From positions 1 to 7,448 of the forward strand of contig CALVVD010000134.1 in assembly GCA_944363745.1 (NCBI GenBank): a DNA stretch of 7,448 nucleotides, in the 5' to 3' direction. Positions within the stretch are counted from its first letter, which is position 1. Each line of letters begins with the position of its first letter. The DNA is from an uncultured Bacilli bacterium. Lineage in GTDB: Bacteria; Bacillota_I; Bacilli_A; RF39; UBA660. This document shows, piece by piece, positions 5,088 to 7,448 of the stretch. Under the pieces are notes generated by a model. That model worked only from the letters and a program-made list of their open reading frames with translations, did not search any database and had not been told where the DNA came from. Made by a program: the position numbers and the translations under genes.

Positions 5088-5885
5088 CTTTCTAGGAATA
5101 AAGTGTTCTATTCCTTTATATTTATCACGGTGTTTAATATAAAAATAACCTAAAATAGAGAATGTTAAGGCTCCAATAAAGTTTACTATTAAATCTTCCA
5201 TAGTATCTATTAGACCTATATCTAGGTATCCATTAGGAATAGTTATAGAGTTATTATTATAATGAATAGTTGTTTTATCTATTCCTGTAATTATTTCTGG
5301 ATCAAAAGCATTAGTATTTGTTAAATTAACAGAAGACATCTTGCTTATAATAGTATCTTTTTGCATATCAGTACTTAAAATACTATCAGCAGTATATTCA
5401 AAGAATTCCCATACTACTCCTACTGTCATAGAAAAACAAAAGGCAACTAAAGCGACAAAGATAGGACTTAATGCAATATGAACTTTATCAGTTCTATTTA
5501 AAATATCGATTAGAGAAAAACCTATTGCAGCGGCTAAGAAACCATTTAAAGTATGAAGAATAGTATCCCAGTTAGGAATAATATTATAGAAGTTTTGGAT
5601 TTCTCCTAATATTTCGGCAGAGAAGATAAATAATAATATTATTATTTCTAAAACACTAGGAATAGTTACTTTAAATTTATCTTCTATAAAGAATGGGATT
5701 ACAAATAAAACTAAAGTTAAAAGGCATAAGAAAACGTTATGATAATTACCAATAAATATTTCTCTTATTAGACAGAGGATAACTAAAAATCTTAAAACTG
5801 TATAAAAAATGGCAACTTTTTTATTTTTTTCTTCTTTATAATATTCTACTAGTCTTTTTTTAAATTCTTTCGCTTTTTTAAACAT
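5076..5885 (-). CDS. Polytopic membrane protein, probably YjdF/DUF2238-like
   Basis: The 269-residue product has a basic cytoplasmic N-terminus (1-22) and about six hydrophobic segments (25-42, 48-66, 76-93, 112-127, 139-157, 230-250). Polar motifs lie at the membrane edges: NWDTILHTLNGF (105-116), VVWEFFEY (157-164) and GLIDTMEDLIVNFIGAL (224-240). A hydrophilic loop of about 60 residues (165-223) is rich in Asn and Thr. The WD..LH, WE..E and DT..DL..N..GA pattern resembles the YjdF/DUF2238 membrane family, whose function I do not know. The last motif also resembles the D..DL..N..G signature of VanZ proteins. AAAGGTGAT lies just before the ATG. The gene is divergent from der with overlapping promoters and ends inside a bidirectional terminator. 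Confidence 0.6.
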   Translation of the reverse strand: MFKKAKEFKKRLVEYYKEEKNKKVAIFYTVLRFLVILCLIREIFIGNYHNVFLCLLTLVLFVIPFFIEDKFKVTIPSVLEIIILLFIFSAEILGEIQNFYNIIPNWDTILHTLNGFLAAAIGFSLIDILNRTDKVHIALSPIFVALVAFCFSMTVGVVWEFFEYTADSILSTDMQKDTIISKMSSVNLTNTNAFDPEIITGIDKTTIHYNNNSITIPNGYLDIGLIDTMEDLIVNFIGALTFSILGYFYIKHRDKYKGIEHFIPRKKKA

Positions 5886-5902
5886 AATATCACCTTTATA
5901 TA

Positions 5903-5931
5903 ATTATAGAAGATATTTAATTTTGTGTAAA
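5903..5931 (-). promoter_or_regulatory. Promoter of the 5076-5885 membrane protein gene
   Basis: The minus strand shows TTTACA (5926-5931), a 17-bp spacer and a perfect TATAAT (5903-5908), shortly upstream of the ribosome binding site at 5891-5896. Its -35 lies between the -35 and -10 of the opposing der promoter. Confidence 0.7.
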
Positions 5932-5944
5932 GATATGATACAAT
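5916..5944 (+). promoter_or_regulatory. Probable der promoter (extended -10)
   Basis: TGATACAAT (5936-5944) is an extended -10 with TACAAT at 5939-5944. A weak -35-like TTTAAT (5916-5921) lies at 17-bp spacing. Initiation near 5951 would give a short leader containing AAAGGAG (5955-5961). It overlaps the promoter of the divergent membrane protein gene. Confidence 0.55.
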
Positions 5945-5970
5945 ATGTGAAAAGAAAGGAGATGGGACTT

Positions 5971-7278
5971 ATGAAGTTACCAATTGTAGCGATTGTAGGT
6001 AGACCTAATGTTGGAAAAAGCACTTTATTTAATAAGATAGCTGGGTCTCGTATTGCTATTATAGAAGATGTTCCAGGGGTTACTCGTGATAGACTATATG
6101 AAGAAGTAAGTTATATGAATAAGCCTTTTTATTTAGTTGATACGGGAGGAATTGACCTTGCTAATGAAAAGTTTAATGATGAGATAAAGATGCAAGCAGA
6201 GATTGCAATTAATGAAGCGGACGAAGTTATCTTTGTTGTGGATGCAAAAGAAGGTATTACTAGTAATGATTTAGTTGTTAGGGATATTTTAAGACGTAGT
6301 AATAAAAAAATAGTGGTAGCGATTAATAAAATGGATAATAAAGATAGTTATGATAATATATATGACTTTTATGAGCTTGGTTTTGATAATTATATTCCAA
6401 TCAGTGCTATTCATAATACAGGTTATATTGAACTTATGGATGAAGTAACAATGGATTTTAAAACTAAAGAAGAAACTGACGAAGATGATAGATTAAAAAT
6501 TGCTATCATAGGTAGACCTAATGTGGGTAAGAGTTCTTTAACTAATGCTATTTTAAATGAAGAAAGAGTTGTTGTTAGTGATGTGGCGGGAACAACAAGA
6601 GACTCTATTAATACGGTTTTTAAATATCATGATGAAGAGTTCGTTTTAATTGATACAGCAGGAATGAGAAAAAAAGGTAAAGTTTATGAAAGTGTTGAGA
6701 AGTATAGTTTATTTAGGTCAATGAATTCTATTGATAAAAGTGATATATGTCTTTTAGTTATTGATGCAGAAGATGGTATTAAAGAACATGACAAACATAT
6801 TGCAGGTTATGCAATAGAACGTGGTAAAGGTTTAATTATCGTTGTTAATAAATGGGATGCAGTTAATGATGCTAACATATCTGAGTTTAAAAAACTTGTT
6901 AGAAGTGAATTTCAATTTGCTACTTATGCTCCTGTTGTATTCTTATCAGCTTTGACTAAAAAGAGAATTCACACTTTAATGCCAGAAGTATTAAAGGTAA
7001 AAGAAAATATTAAGCGAGAGATTAAGACTAGTGTTTTAAATGAAGTTATTGAAGATGCTTATAGTTTAAATCCTGCTCCTAGTTATAAAGGTAAAAGACT
7101 TAAGATTTATTTTGTTAGCCAGACAGGAATTAAGCCTCCTAAGTTTACTTTTAGAGTTAATAGTAAAGGTTTAGTACACTTTTCATATGAAAGATATTTA
7201 GAAAATAAATTAAGAGAGAATTTTGAACTAGAAGGTACTCCTATTGTCCTTCAGTTTAAAAATAGAAATGGAGAGTAA
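5971..7278 (+). CDS. der: Ribosome-assembly GTPase Der (EngA)
   Basis: The 435-residue protein has two tandem GTPase domains and a C-terminal KH-like domain, the arrangement unique to Der, an essential factor for 50S subunit maturation. Domain 1: GRPNVGKS (10-17), Thr38 region (GVTRD), DTGG (57-60), NKMD (119-122) and SAI (145-147). Domain 2: GRPNVGKS (181-188), GTTRD (207-211), DTAG (228-231), NKWD (293-296) and SAL (326-328). The KH-like region spans about 350-432, with GIKPPKF at 386-392. Length matches the family (about 436). The start at 5971 is chosen because AAAGGAG (5955-5961) precedes it and the protein opens MKLPIVAIVGRPNVGKS as in relatives. In-frame TTG/ATG codons further upstream (from 5923) lie within the promoter. 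A short gene follows after 2 bp. Confidence 0.98.
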   Translation: MKLPIVAIVGRPNVGKSTLFNKIAGSRIAIIEDVPGVTRDRLYEEVSYMNKPFYLVDTGGIDLANEKFNDEIKMQAEIAINEADEVIFVVDAKEGITSNDLVVRDILRRSNKKIVVAINKMDNKDSYDNIYDFYELGFDNYIPISAIHNTGYIELMDEVTMDFKTKEETDEDDRLKIAIIGRPNVGKSSLTNAILNEERVVVSDVAGTTRDSINTVFKYHDEEFVLIDTAGMRKKGKVYESVEKYSLFRSMNSIDKSDICLLVIDAEDGIKEHDKHIAGYAIERGKGLIIVVNKWDAVNDANISEFKKLVRSEFQFATYAPVVFLSALTKKRIHTLMPEVLKVKENIKREIKTSVLNEVIEDAYSLNPAPSYKGKRLKIYFVSQTGIKPPKFTFRVNSKGLVHFSYERYLENKLRENFELEGTPIVLQFKNRNGE

Positions 7279-7280
7279 TT

Positions 7281-7448
7281 ATGTTATTTAAAAGAGTTGA
7301 CCCTAAGACTGAGTTAGAAGGAATTGATAGAGCGGTAGAGATTTTAAACGATAGATTTCAAAAGAAACTAATTAGTCTAGAAGAATTTAATAAGAAGTCT
7401 CTTGAGTTTGGGAAAAGAAAAGCTAAATGTCTTAAAAAGTTAGAAAAA
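7281..7448 (+). CDS. Start of a small charged helical protein downstream of der (partial)
   Basis: An ATG two bases after the der stop opens a frame that stays open to the window edge (56 codons, no stop seen). A GGAGAG-like ribosome binding site lies within the last codons of der, so translation is probably coupled. The visible product begins MLFKRVDPKTELEGIDRAVE and is rich in Lys, Glu and Leu with no hydrophobic span. It is predicted to be largely alpha-helical, and the LISLEEFNKKSLEF segment (about 31-44) vaguely resembles short SHOCT-type helices. I do not recognise the family. In Bacillota gpsA commonly follows der, but this is not gpsA. Confidence 0.65.
   Translation, partial: MLFKRVDPKTELEGIDRAVEILNDRFQKKLISLEEFNKKSLEFGKRKAKCLKKLEK

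Noticed and set aside
5923..5970. Longer start for Der
   Set aside because: The extra 16 codons lie in the der promoter and leader, and Der relatives begin at the MKLPIVAIVG-type start.

Overview
The window reads as a chromosomal piece of a very AT-rich, low-GC Gram-positive bacterium, most likely an uncultured member of the Bacilli/Erysipelotrichia/Mollicutes-like gut lineages. The basis is the start of a Bacillota-type 16S rRNA, AGGAG-type ribosome binding sites before nearly every gene, strong TTGACA/TATAAT promoters, a Bacillota-type nucleoside tri/diphosphatase (Ntdp/YgaC family), and the housekeeping pair Der and GpsA. TGA is used as a stop and TGG encodes Trp, so the standard bacterial code (table 11) applies rather than the Mycoplasma code. 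No mobile element, phage gene, CRISPR array, tRNA or riboswitch was seen.

Left part (1-1024, minus strand). The window opens inside the 5' end of a 16S rRNA gene that runs off the left edge. Upstream of it lie a leader with a boxA antiterminator and four tandem sigma-A-type promoters, three of them backed by helically phased A-tracts. The most distal promoter and its A-tracts lie inside the 3' end of the preceding gene, ntdP, so a Lys-rich protein tail doubles as promoter/UP-element DNA.

Middle-left (1017-3977, minus strand). A compact operon has its own promoter: gpsA (sn-glycerol-3-phosphate synthesis for phospholipids), a VanZ-RDD fusion membrane protein, an HdeD/DUF308 membrane protein, and a 52-residue single-pass membrane protein that is easily missed. 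The genes are spaced 8 bp, overlapping by 17 bp, and 1 bp apart. A hairpin at the end separates the operon from ntdP.

Middle-right (3985-5931). A LiaF-like membrane protein with five FGG-type repeats (minus strand, own promoter and terminator) is divergent from a small Cro/C1-type HTH regulator (plus strand). The regulator is convergent with a polytopic membrane protein resembling the YjdF/DUF2238 family, and a bidirectional terminator lies between the two.

Right part (5916-7448, plus strand). The ribosome-assembly GTPase gene der is transcribed from a promoter overlapping that of the divergent membrane protein gene. The start of a short coupled downstream gene runs off the right edge.

The overall theme is ribosome production (16S, Der) next to membrane and envelope functions (GpsA and five putative membrane proteins). 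I see no clear sign of a new defence or mobile system. The most unusual items are the promoter/CDS overlay at the rRNA operon and the gpsA-linked set of membrane proteins.
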